From assembly GCF_009727055.1 (NCBI RefSeq), contig NC_052351.1, positions 10,593,203-10,657,202 on the forward strand: a DNA stretch of 64,000 nt, given 5' to 3'. The DNA comes from Benincasa hispida (taxonomy: Eukaryota > Streptophyta > Magnoliopsida > Cucurbitales > Cucurbitaceae). Below are positions 1 to 10,619 of the stretch, one piece after another. The position numbers were made by a program, and so were the translations under genes. Numbering within the stretch: position 1 is the first letter of the stretch; each line of letters begins with the position of its first letter. The notes under the pieces were generated by a model, which was not told the origin of the DNA, did not search any database, and worked only from the letters and a program-made list of their open reading frames with translations.

Positions 1-265
1 ATATTTAGAGAGAGCGAGAGTGAGAGAGCGAGATCTTAGGAGAGAGCGAGAGCGAGATCTTAGAAGAGAGCGAAAGTGAGAGAGCGAGATTAGGAGAGAG
101 CGATATTGAGAGAGAGCGAGAGTGAGAGAGCGAGATATTAGGAGAGAGCGAGATTAGGAGAGAGCGATACTGAGAGAGCGAGACCTTAGGAGAGAGCGAG
201 AGTGAGAGAGCGAGATCTTAGGAGAGAGCGAGATTGAAAGAGCGAGATCTTAGAAGAGAGCGAGA
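1..265. repeat. GA-rich minisatellite array
   Basis: Degenerate repeats of the words gagagagcgag, gagcgagagtgag and gagatcttagga fill the first 265 bases. The complementary CT-rich array lies at 2799-2889, so the two arrays bracket the MULE/PMD relics in inverted orientation. The array may continue to the left of the window. Confidence 0.9.
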
Positions 266-329
266 GTCTTCACTTTATTTGAACTTTCCATAGAAATATA
301 TATAAAAAAAGAGAAAAAAGAGCTAATAA

Positions 330-690
330 TCATACTATAATTGAATAATCATTAGACTATAATTGAATATATTAGATTATTATACTATAATTGAATAATC
401 AAATTAGACAATAAATTGAATAATACTAGATTATTATACTATAATTGAATAATCATTAGACAACAAAATTGAATATATTAGACTATTATACTACAATTGA
501 ATAATCATTAGACAACAATTGAATATATTAGATTATTATAATGTAAAACTTTATTGATTAACAAAACACAAAAAAATTGAATATACAATAGATTATTATA
601 AAAAAAATTGAATATACATAAATTATAATAAAAAAATTGAATATACAATAAAATGAATATATAATAAAAAAAATTATTTATTATTCAATC
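330..690. repeat. AT-rich tandem repeats
   Basis: Imperfect repeats of about 50 bp built on attgaataatcattagac and gaatatattagattattat run through this stretch. They decay into poly-A-rich copies of attgaatatacaata before the MULE relic. No coding signal is visible. Confidence 0.8.
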
Positions 691-691
691 C

Positions 692-1070
692 CTAACTATC
701 TGGAGCCCGTCTTAGTAACGAAGGACACTTTCTTCGATTATGCCCTAACTGGTTACAAAATCCACATCGTTGTCGAGTGGTTGGTTTTGTCCAATCCATC
801 TCGTTGTGATAACATGAACTTTTCGGTCTACCAGGTCTTTTCAACAACGATGAATCAGAATGTAAGACAGGCATATTAGGGTGCATGATCCATTAATCTT
901 CATGTGGTACAGATTGAAATTGAGGAGAGTAACATTTAGCATACGTTGACAATTTGTAGTAGTCCTCAATAAAATCTTCGTAGTTCATGTTAAAATATAA
1001 GCAAATGACCATAAAATGCGAGCATGGAATGCCAAATGCTTGCCACTTGTTACATGAACAGTACTGCTTA
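692..1070 (-). pseudogene. MULE transposase C-terminal fragment (SWIM plus CCHC zinc knuckle)
   Basis: The minus strand encodes the tail of a Mutator-like (MuDR-type) transposase. The first part contains CSCNKWQAFGIPCSH, matching the CxC...CxH pattern of a SWIM zinc finger, followed by an acidic spacer. After one in-frame stop (HED, TAA, W) the frame continues through RPGRPKSS to a perfect CX2CX4HX4C knuckle, CGFCNQLGHNRRKC. This order, SWIM, spacer, GRPK basic patch, zinc knuckle, is typical of plant MULE transposases. The catalytic DDE core is missing: at about 1070 the sequence switches to the PMD relic on the other strand. This is a dead fragment. The family call is firm; the exact element is unknown. 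Confidence 0.87.
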
Positions 1071-1072
1071 GT

Positions 1073-2574
1073 ATGATGGCTTGTTCGAGATCACTAAGTC
1101 ATTTTGTTCACTTGATGTTCCTGCCACTGTTAGCTAACCTCCATGATGCGGGGCGGTATTCGTGGGGTGGAGCATGCTTGGTATGGTTATATAGACAACT
1201 ATGCAAATCAACAAGACTTGAGGTTCGAGAGATAGTTGGGCCTCTCATAATTTTGCAACTATGGGCTTGGGAGCGATTTCCAACAATGGCTCCACAGCTA
1301 CATCATGTTAATGACGGTCAGTTAGTTGGACGAGCCTACGATTCTCAGTATGTTATTTTAATTCAATTTAATTTTTATATCACTAATCTAGTTAATTTAA
1401 ATTCTAAATTATCAATTTAAAAATTTAGGTAGAAAGAATTTTTGTGTGACTAGGACAGCCACACATGTAGTTAACCAATATAGATACATGTTTGATCTGC
1501 TTCAACCTGCACAGGTACATTACACTAAACCTAATTGATTATTTTATTCACATTTTTATTGTATTTGTCTTTAATATTCTCTAATATAATATTTTGTGTT
1601 TCAGGTTATTTGAGAGTTGTACAAAATTATTGTGCATACTTTGCCTAATTTTTGTACGAATGGTCAAAACATATGGCGGACGATGAGTCCTCTCATATGT
1701 TTTCACATTGGTGAGTGGCATCTTCCTGACAGGGTGATGAGAACATTCAGTTTTTAACAAGAATGTCCCATGCGCCTTGTAATACTGAACCCATAACTGC
1801 ATGAATATTGACCTAAGGATTGAAAGAGTTGGTCCCGAAAATGTATAATTTTGGTAGTTTGATGACCACTATCGTGGCAAGGTTTATTGCAGTGGGGGTT
1901 TCTCTTTGAACAGTTTGACACAGATGTCAACTTCAGAATATATTCATTGGTATAATAATATCACAAGGTGCTAACATCACTCGTCCGGAGCAGCTGTGGC
2001 TTCATCTGGTAAATGAATGAATATTAATCTATTTTTTTAATTTAAATTTATTTTAAATGTTGTCCTAATTGTTTTATAATTCATAGAGATCGAACAAGTA
2101 AGACTCCGTGAGGTTGTGAATGATCCGAACCAGGTTCTTGCTATATGTAGTGACAACTAAAAGCTATATGGAGGAAATTCATTATATGTACGATATACCT
2201 ATTGTTCCTCCACCAGCTCCTAGACGTAGAGGACCTGTTCGGGAAGAGGATGAGTTTGATGAGGTTGCCACATAATGTGGAAGAGTTGTCCTCTATGAAC
2301 GCAGATGTAGAGTCAAACTGATTATGTTATTCCGATGATGATGATGCCAAGTATTTGATTCAGGACATTAATGACTCAGAGGTTGGTCCTTCGTCTTCAT
2401 GCGTGCATGGACATGGTCAGGGTCGTGGAGAGCATACTGAATATTTATATTATGAAGCGCCTGCAGAGGTACCAGAGCAACATCAAGAAGAACCGAGCAA
2501 CCTCAAGTTCGAAGTCGATGACGACAATGACAACCGCTCGAAATCGACGACGTCCGCCTTGTGGGACACATTGA
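1073..2574 (+). pseudogene. Plant mobile domain (PMD, MAIN-like) pseudogene
   Basis: The plus strand resembles the aminotransferase-like plant mobile domain found in MAIN/MAIL1-type proteins and in TE-borne relatives. An upstream exon (to about 1347) carries YSWGGACLVWLYRQLCKS and LQLWAWERFPTMAPQ. After a likely GT-AG intron (1348-1428) comes RTATHVVNQYRYMFDLLQPAQ. After another (1515-1603) comes LPNFCTNGQNIWRTMSPLIC followed by FHIGEWHLPDRVMRTF. In-frame stops interrupt it: V-I-stop-E where W is expected, and F-stop-Q near 1757. The end is acidic and finishes in an RRRPPCGTH-like tail at 2574, usual for TE-borne PMD proteins. Its close link to a MULE tail fits known PMD capture by Mutator-like elements. 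It is non-functional as written. Confidence 0.8.
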
Positions 2575-2798
2575 TTTTTGTAATTAATTTTTATATAAAT
2601 GAGAATTTTAATTATATTTTTTTTATTTTTATGAGTTATTATTATTTTTTAATTTATTCTTTTTAGAGTTTAAATAAAATAATTAAATATTTTTAGAAAT
2701 TGTTTTTATAAAATTGAAAATTAAAAAAAATGATTAGAAAGAAGGTGAAATGTGTAATAATTAAAAAGAAAAAAAAAAAAGGAAAATTTGTACGGTAT

Positions 2799-2889
2799 TC
2801 TCGCTCTCTATCAAAATCTCGCTATTTCACTCTCACTCTCGCTCTCGCTCAAAATCTCACTCTCGCTCTCTCTCATAATCTCGCTCTCG
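2799..2889. repeat. CT-rich array, inverted relative to 1-265
   Basis: Repeats of ctcgctctcactctcgctc and aaaatctc are the reverse complement of the GA-rich array at the window start. Together they could be the long, satellite-like inverted ends of one MULE-type element. That link is inference. Confidence 0.8.
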
Positions 2890-3065
2890 AATTTGATTGG
2901 GCAGTTCAGTGGCAAAAAGGAGATTCATTAGCTCGTTATTTAGTCAGACTTGCTGAGATGACAGAATCTGTAAAAATTATTCAACAAGCTTTGGAAGGAA
3001 TTCCAGGGGGACCTTATGAAAATTTAGAAATACGATCTTTTGATAGAGGAAGGTCTCCGGAATGA
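2889..3065 (+). pseudogene. ndhH: Plastid-derived ndhH fragment (NUPT)
   Basis: The translated stretch contains [20 protein letters not shown] and [20 protein letters not shown], matching an internal part of NdhH, the 49-kDa subunit of the plastid NAD(P)H dehydrogenase complex. About 58 codons remain open. Homology stops after RSPE, where the plastid gene would continue with Trp-Asn and this sequence runs into unrelated AT-rich DNA. There is no start codon context and no rest of the gene, so this is a nuclear insertion of plastid DNA. It abuts the CT array without a gap. A small number of substitutions (EV to AV, RIGEM to RLAEM relative to the usual protein) suggests it is not brand new. Confidence 0.9.
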
Positions 3066-3564
3066 TAATTAAACAGACTCAATAATAATGTTAGGAAGGG
3101 CAAGGTCGATGGTTCAAAGTTCGACGTACAAATGAAAGGAAGGTCGATAGGTCGAATTTTGAACCCTCGACATATTTAAAAAAAAAAAAAAACAACAACA
3201 ATATTTTTACAAATAGTTTAAAACAACAATATTTTCCTAAATAGTTTCTAAAAGGACAATACCTTTTAATTTTCCCTCACGTGAGTGGGCTTGGCGGACT
3301 TGACAAACTGCGTAGTGAAAAGGAAATATCTGTGAGATGAGGACATGAAAGGTATCCGAGTTTAACGAACTTCCAATCCGACGGCTCACTTTTTTGACAA
3401 TTTTGCCCTTAAACAAATTCAATATTCAGTCAGTCGTGTCAATTTCTTTTCTTTTCTTTTTTTAATCTTTTTATTTCCTTTTCCATTTTTCTAACATACA
3501 TGGGTGCATCTTGAATAAGAGATTAATTAATATAATAGGGTTATAATAATTCGTGTCTGTGTTC
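3066..3564. other. Non-coding AT-rich spacer
   Basis: No coding or element signature was recognised. It holds a poly-A run at about 3179-3191 and otherwise unique-looking AT-rich sequence. Confidence 0.5.
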
Positions 3565-4165
3565 TAGGGGTATTCATGGGTTGGGTTGGGTTGGGTTGAG
3601 TTGGATTTGATTGAAAGACTTTTCAGACCCAACCCAATTGTTCGGGTGTAAATTTTTTCAACCTAAATAACCCTTATTAAAAACTGAACCAAACCCAACT
3701 CAACCATGAAATATTTGGGTTGAGTAGTTCGGGTTAATTGGGTCATTTATTTAAAATTTTGTTCTAAAAAGAAGCAAAATGGAAATAAATAAAAATCTAA
3801 TTTAATTATTTTTATATATTAAATTGAGATTAACAACTCAGTTTCAATATATATAGTGAAAAAATTCTTTCTAAAGTGCAAAAAACTACTCTTAAGAGTT
3901 GTTGAAGAATAAATTATTCAAAAAAATATTGGAATTAAATAAAATTAAAATCAATATATGTATAAATAATTGTGTTATAAGTAATAAAAAATATGTTTTG
4001 TAAGATTAATAGTAAATTCGGGTTGGTTCGGGTTATATTAGGTGAACCCATGAACCAACTCAACCTATAAGATTTTCATTTATTTGAACTCAACCCAACC
4101 CAAACTGCATGGGTTAGGTTGGGTTGATCGATTTTTTCGGATCATCAGGTTTTTTGAACACCCTA
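3565..4165. mobile_element. hAT-type MITE with GGGTT-rich subterminal repeats
   Basis: The element begins taggggtattca and ends tgaacacccta, giving imperfect terminal inverted repeats of about 12 bp. Inside both ends are runs of gggttgggttgg and its complement, an inverted subterminal structure. The flanks ctgtgttc and ctggggtg are only a weak match to an 8-bp target duplication. The ends match the terminus at 32717 next to a hAT transposase relic, so a non-autonomous hAT origin is likely. It has no coding capacity. Confidence 0.72.
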
Positions 4166-5200
4166 CTGGGGTGTATAATATTTTAGTTTGAATTATAATA
4201 GTATGTGCTTGACGTGTAAACTATTTTAGTTTGAGAAAGAAATAATAAACACTATAGCAAAGAAAATAAAAAAATAATGAGTGTAGAATAGTAAAACGGT
4301 AACAAATGAGAATTTTGAAATAATATTGACTGTAACTAATTGGAGAATACAAAATAATATTTACTGTAGCAAGAAGTGGTTATTATACTCTTATGATATT
4401 CTTCACTCCAAACACACTCTATTAGTTTATCTTTTTATTTCTCTTTTTAACTTTCCAATTAAATTATAACTTTAACATTAATCATTTCAATCTCTAACAT
4501 TACATATTTGATCGTAGTGGCCTAGTGGGTGTGGAAAAGATATAAATTGAAGGAGAACGTGGAAAATATAGTCACAATTTTTTAGTGTTACACAATTGAG
4601 TAGAGTTCAACGACTAAAATATTTTACCTTTAGATTATAAGGTCCAAATTTGAATTATGACACCAATATTTTAGAACTCAAAAATAAAATATAAATAAAT
4701 AATAATGCGTTGTTACAATTTTTGTCATGGATAAGCAAAATAGTTGAAGGCATACATGTCCACACAAAATAAAATATCCATAGATATGTCAATCTTTGTA
4801 AATGAGAAGCTTTGTCATTATTATTAAAGATTAATAGATATAAATCCGATATCTTTTATAAATGTACATAAAATTATAAAAAATGAAATAACATCTATTA
4901 ATCTCAATATAAAAGTATAGTTATAAACCAGTAACAAGATGTATAATTTAAACTAAAAAGGAAAGTTTATAGATATATCTCTAAAATCAATTCTTTTTAA
5001 TATATTTTGACTTTTTGTGCCGGTTTCTAGCCATTAGATTAGGATTTTTTATTGGCTAATTGCATAATTCAAGCCCAAAATAATAGAATATATAATAAGG
5101 ATAAAATAATTGCGTTTATAGAACAAAAAATGGTAAAAGACTAAAAAACTCACGTCCAACCAACATGTTGCTCACTTCTTCCTGGTTTTCTCAAATTGAA
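4166..5200. other. AT-rich non-coding region, possible further MITE remains
   Basis: No gene is visible. The stretch 4168-4425 starts ggggtgtataatatt and ends ccaaacacactc, which could be the ends of another small MITE. The rest is featureless AT-rich DNA. Confidence 0.4.
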
Positions 5201-6190
5201 AACTATCAATAATAGTTTTTAATTTGAGAAATATTAATACAATCGTGAAATATTAGCTTTCAATTTGCTATCAGTTATCATTGGTTATCATTGATATACT
5301 TTCATCAATTGGAATCAACCTTAAAATATAAACATTTAAGGCTATCAGTAGCTATCAATAGTAGACTTATAAGTAGTTATCAACTTTGAAAAATTAGGCT
5401 ATAGCAGTGATGGAAAACTATTAGTGGCTATCACTGATAGACTTTCATAAATGACCGTCAACTTTGAAAGATAAACACGGTAGCCATCACTAATAATCTT
5501 TTATCATGGCTAGCACTGATAATAACTATCAGTCGTTATCACTGATAGACTTTCATAAATTGGAATCAACCTTGAAATGTTAACACTTAAGGCCATCAAT
5601 AATAGACTTTTATAATTGGTTATTAACTTTGAAAGAAACTCAATATATAGATATCACCTAAGTTTTATCACCGACATCACTAATATCACTCATATCGTGG
5701 TTATCAGTGATAGCTTTTTCATTGATAACATCACTGATAAGATGCTAACAATGATCTAATTGATAGCATGTTATCAATGATCTCATTGATATCGTGCTAT
5801 CAGTGATAGCTCTCTATCACCGATAACATGTTATTAATGGTAACTTTTATCACCAATAAGGTACTATCAGTAGTAGCTTCTATCATCAATAATGTGCTAT
5901 CAGTGTTAGCTTCTATCACCAATAACATGCTATCAGTAGTGGCTTCTATCAACGATAACTATTGACCACTTTTTTGTCCTTTTCCTTGTCATTCTCAAAT
6001 ATTTGTACGGTCCCTTGTCTTTTCGATACCTCTCAAGGGTACTTCCATAAAAATAACAAAGTCCATCAATAATAGACTTCTATCATTGATAGATACTAAC
6101 CAGTGATATGGTCTGTCACTAATAGACTTCTACTAGCAATATGGTCTACCACTGATAGACTATCAAAATGTTGCCATATTTGTAATTTTT
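5200..6190. repeat. TATCACTGATAG-type degenerate repeat block
   Basis: About 1 kb is dominated by variants of tatcactgatag, tatcagtgatagc and tatcaataatagac on both strands, interspersed with gacttttat and accaataac. The core word is close to palindromic, so the block can form many small hairpins. A shorter relative lies at 13480-13690. It is non-coding and probably a dispersed MITE-like repeat family expanded in place. Confidence 0.75.
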
Positions 6191-6392
6191 TTTATATATT
6201 ATACTCTATCTACTAATAATTTGGACTAAGTTGCTATAGTTGCAACTATCCTTAAACAATATTTTACACCCACACACTCACATAAATAAGTTCAATACAA
6301 TCTTCCTAAAACTTTTGATCTTTTTAAAATATTTAATTAATTACTAAAATTTTCATTTACTCATTTTATTACTATATATATGGATAGATCTA

Positions 6393-8275
6393 TGTTGGAA
6401 CAAAATACTTCATCATAATTCTAAAGAGATCGGATCCTAAGCGGAAGCATGTGATCGCCTTACAATTTTGTTTTTGATTTTACATAAATAAAATACGGTA
6501 TAAAAATAATAACATAATGAATAAACAATCAAGATTAGCTTGCATTTAATAGAAAAAATAGGGAAGAGCTAAAACTTACCTTTGTAGATTCCCAAATTCT
6601 TCACGATTCCCTCCGCATCTTCTCCGAAACATCTCTTGAATGACCAAGGGACACCATCGTAAGTGAAACCTTATTATTCTCTAGGATCCTAAGAATTGGA
6701 TGTGTAATCTCCAAGACTTGGAAGAGGAAGAAGAAGTAGCAGAGAAATAAAGAGAGATTTTGAGAGAAATAGTAGGAGACTAGGATTCAGAATTCCCAAT
6801 TCAACCATGTCACAAACATAGGCCATAAAGACCTATTTATAGAGATGAAGGATGACCATTTTCTCCTAGTCTTTCTTATTCCTACATTAATTCTAATTTA
6901 ATTAAATAAATTTTATTTAATTAATTAGTCCAATAATTAAATAATCATATATATTAAATCAAATTTAATATAATTAATTAATTAATAAATAAAGAAGCAT
7001 GTCTACTTCTTAAAAAGTAATTAATTGATTAATGAACCATTAATTAAATAATTAAACGACTATATTAAATCATATTTAATTTAGAATTAATTAACATATA
7101 ATTACCACATATTTATATGTATACATCACTTTAATATTTGAATCTTATTTAAATATTTTTCTCTCTTAATTATAGATCACATCTATAATTAACCGTATTA
7201 TATTAATCTCATCAATATGCAATTGATTTGAACAATTCAAACCATTCCGAGCTAACAAGGGAATCTTATGGGCCTATAGATTGAAGCTCCAATGATATAA
7301 AATTAATTAATTAAACTCTTTAATTAAATTAATCAATTTTCATTAACTACCGATCACTCCACTAAAGACTAATAACTGCATTATTCACACTGTAGATTTA
7401 TTTTTGTATCCACGAATATAACCAATAACCAGTGAGTCGACCCTTCACAAATTGCTCATAACTATAGCTGGGTCAAAATACCCTTTTACCCTTGTTGTTA
7501 TATCTAACTCCTTAAATACCACTGATCCCTCTAATGAACAAACAGTTTATAATCCAATTATAAACTAACACCTTTCGAGCCAGTGAGAGGTTATGGTCTC
7601 AATATTCAAGACCCAGAATCAGCTATTAAGGGAGCAATTTATCTACTTTTCCTAAGGTCGGAAAATGAGTGAATTTCATCTTGTGTATTTGTGTTCCCAG
7701 CTCCCTATTCGGACAAGTCCCCAAAATGGTAGGCTTATTGAGTTGGCTAACAAGGCCATTCTCACCCATACAAATCAAAGGATTGCCCTCATAGACAGAA
7801 GTTCATAACTCACTCAGGATTAAAGTCAAATCACCTATGGTCATCCTAGTGAAATATAAGTCTCTTCTAGTAATGGTGTTATATAGAAAGACTATTCATT
7901 TCGCAGTCTAGTCTTATACAAACTCTTTATATAGAATACCTCGCTCGCATGTCTCCACATGAACGATTAGGATCAGATCATTTTTAGTACTTTACAACAA
8001 TGGTAACATCTACAAAACAGGTCATATTCGTGGTGTCACCAAGATAAGGTACCCAATCTTATCCATCTACTACAGACCATTTAGATTATTACTTAAACAT
8101 GATCCACCTGTGTGTTTCTACATACATGTTTAAATTTCATAAAATAACTTTGGATCTAGATTATTGGATTGAATTAATGCAGTCTAAATATATATATAAT
8201 ACCTATTATTTTATTAGATGTATAATTTTTCTTTACAAACTACAAGGTATACTCGATTTAGGACATTAATTCCAA
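6393..8275 (-). mobile_element. Copia 3' LTR (LTR A)
   Basis: This 1.9-kb block starts tgttggaac and ends taattcca on the plus strand. A polypurine tract (minus-strand ggacaagtgggagat) sits at its right border, so it is the 3' LTR of the minus-strand copia element whose pol lies at 8426-10600. The internal section around 7250-8060 shares long stretches with the LTRs at 38750-39470, 55080-55880, 57580-59469 (opposite strand) and 61270-61950. The shared text includes the gaagctccaa and caagtccccaaaa words. The borders are set by the TG/CA-like ends and are good to a few bases. Confidence 0.8.
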
Positions 8276-8278
8276 GGA

Positions 8279-8293
8279 TCTCCCACTTGTCCT
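8279..8293 (-). other. Polypurine tract of copia element 1
   Basis: Minus-strand ggacaagtgggagat directly precedes the 3' LTR, the usual primer for plus-strand DNA synthesis. A second near-copy (ggcaagtgggagat) lies at 8426-8438, about 145 bp upstream in element sense. Confidence 0.7.
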
Positions 8294-8425
8294 AAAACGA
8301 GCGGGATGTACCTTATCAAATACAATACAATGAATAAGTGGAGTATAAAGTATCAAATAATAAAATGAGATGTATAGTATTAAATAAAATACAATAAACT
8401 AGGGCATACAATATACCAAACAACA

Positions 8426-10600
8426 TCTCCCACTTGCCCTAGATTAAGTGATTCATATCTCGTAGATCTATGCTCTCTAGGTGACTTTAAAAAACTTTAG
8501 CTATGAGAGTCTTTGTAAATGAATCAGCAAAGTTGTGCTCCGAGGAAATTTGTGTGACAATCACATTTTCTTGTTGCACAATCTCCCTAATGAGATGATA
8601 CTTGCACTCTATATGCTTTCCATATATGTGACTACGAAGCTCCTTGGAGTTTGCCACTACACTACTGTTATCACAATAAAGGGTGACGGACAAAATCATG
8701 TTTGGAACACCTTCCAAATTTTCTAGAAAATTTCTAAGCCACACAACTTACATAGCAGCTTCACAAGCAGCTACGTATTCTGCCTCAATTGTGGAATCTA
8801 CAATGCATCCTTGCTTGATGCTCTGTCATACTATTGCTCTTCCATTCACAGTGAACACTATTCTTGATGTGGATTTTCTGAAATCCTTATCAGTTTGAAA
8901 ATCAGAGTCAGTGTATCTTGTAAGGATCAAATCTTTAGCATCATACACAAACATATAGTTTTTCATTCTCTAAAGATACTTGAGAATGACTTTGACCATT
9001 GTCTGGTGATCAAATCCTAGATTGGGCTGATATTTACTAATCATTCCCACTGCATAGTAGATATTGGACCTAGTACATAACATGACATACATAAGGCTAC
9101 CTACCACATATGCATAACGAATCCGTCTTATCTCCTTTATCTCTTGAGGTATCTTAGGACACTATTCCTTAGACAGAACTCCATGCCTAAAAGGTAGTAA
9201 ACCTTTCCTGGAATTATTCATCGAATACTTGACAAGAATTTTGTTAATATATGATGCTTGAGACAATGCTAGCGTTTTGTTCTTATGTTCCCTTATAATT
9301 TGGATCCCTAAAACATACTGAGTTTCACCCAAATCTTTCGTTTGGAATTGAACTAACCATTCCTTAATTTTGGTCAAAAAATCTACATAATTCTCAATTA
9401 ATAGGATATCATCCACATACACACACCAAGATAGCTATTGAAATGTTAATGATCTTCTTGTAAACACAAGGTTCATAAAAAATTTGATTAAATCCACAGG
9501 TTTTGACTGTAGCATTAAACCTCATGTTCCAAGATTTAGATGCCTGTTTCAATCCATAGATAGACTGATTGAGTTTGTAAACTTTTTGCTCTTGACCTTG
9601 TACTATGAATCCTTTTGGTTGAGTCATGTAGATTATCTCTTCAAGAATACCAGTCAAAAAGGCAGTCTTGACATCGATTTTTCATATCTCATAGTCATAA
9701 TATGTGGCAATAGACAAGAGAATCTTGATAGATTTTATCATAGAAAAAGGAGAGAAGGTTTATTCATAGTCCACTCCGTCAACCTAGGTATAACCCTTTG
9801 CTACTAATCTAGCATTGAAGGTTTACACCTTTCCATCTACATCTCTTTTTCACTTTTAGATCTACTTGCAACCTATAGCTTTTACCCTATCAAGTTGGTC
9901 TACAAGTTCTCAAGTAGAATTGGAGTACCTAGATTCAATTTCTAGATTCATGGCCTTAATCCATTCATCTTTGTCAACATCTTTAATTACCTTCTTGTAA
10001 GATAACAGATCCTCAACATCATCATTAATGATGTTTTGGGCTTCTGTTAAACCCACATAGCAAACAGGTAGGTTCACAATCCTTCCACTACGTCGAGAAA
10101 ATCTCAACTTTTGAAATGGATTAGTTTGACTAGACGAACTGACATCAACAACTTTTGTTGATGTATTAGCCTCTTCAACAACTCTTGTTGAAGTTTCAAT
10201 AGTATTTTCAAAAAATTTTCTTAAAACTATTTTGCTTTGTGCTTTCTAGTCCTTCATTTGGTCTTCCTCCAAAAATGTAGCGTTTGTCGATACAAACACT
10301 TTATTTTCATTTGGATCAAAGAAGTACCCACCTCTCGTTTCCTTAGGGTAGCCTACAAATAGGTATACTTTCGAACGAGATTCCAATTTTTTGGATTTGT
10401 CATAAGTACATGAGTTAGACATCCCCAAATTTTGAAGTGGCGTAAACTACCCTTACGGCTTCTCCACAACTTTAGAGGTATTTTAGAAACACTCTTTGAT
10501 GGAATGTTGTTCAAATGTAAACAGTAGTCTTCACTGCAAATAGGTAAAGAATTTTCTTCTAAATATTGAAATCCAATGGTGCTACATATTACAAGTTTGC
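8426..10600 (-). pseudogene. Copia element 1, degraded pol (integrase end, RT, RNase H)
   Basis: Read on the minus strand, the order is integrase C-terminal part (10246-10600: NIPSKSVSKIPLKLW, SLRHFKIWGC, VGYPKETRGGYFFDPNENKV), linker (9910-10107), reverse transcriptase (about 9160-9890, with YGLKQASKSWN and the catalytic MYVDDILLI) and RNase H (8487-8990: LYCDNSSVV, HIECKYHLIREIV, NFADSFTKTL). Order and motifs identify a Ty1/copia polyprotein. Frameshifts and stops break it into at least six open pieces, and gag, protease and the integrase core are missing to the right, where AT-rich repeat DNA begins at about 10620. It is a dead 3' half with its LTR (6393-8275). It is closely similar in plan to the pol at 46341-48990. 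Confidence 0.9.
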
Positions 10601-10619
10601 AATTTTGATCTCTTTTAAG

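Noticed and set aside
5200..6190. CRISPR-like array
   Set aside because: The repeats are degenerate, irregularly spaced and have no unique spacers, and the DNA is from a plant.
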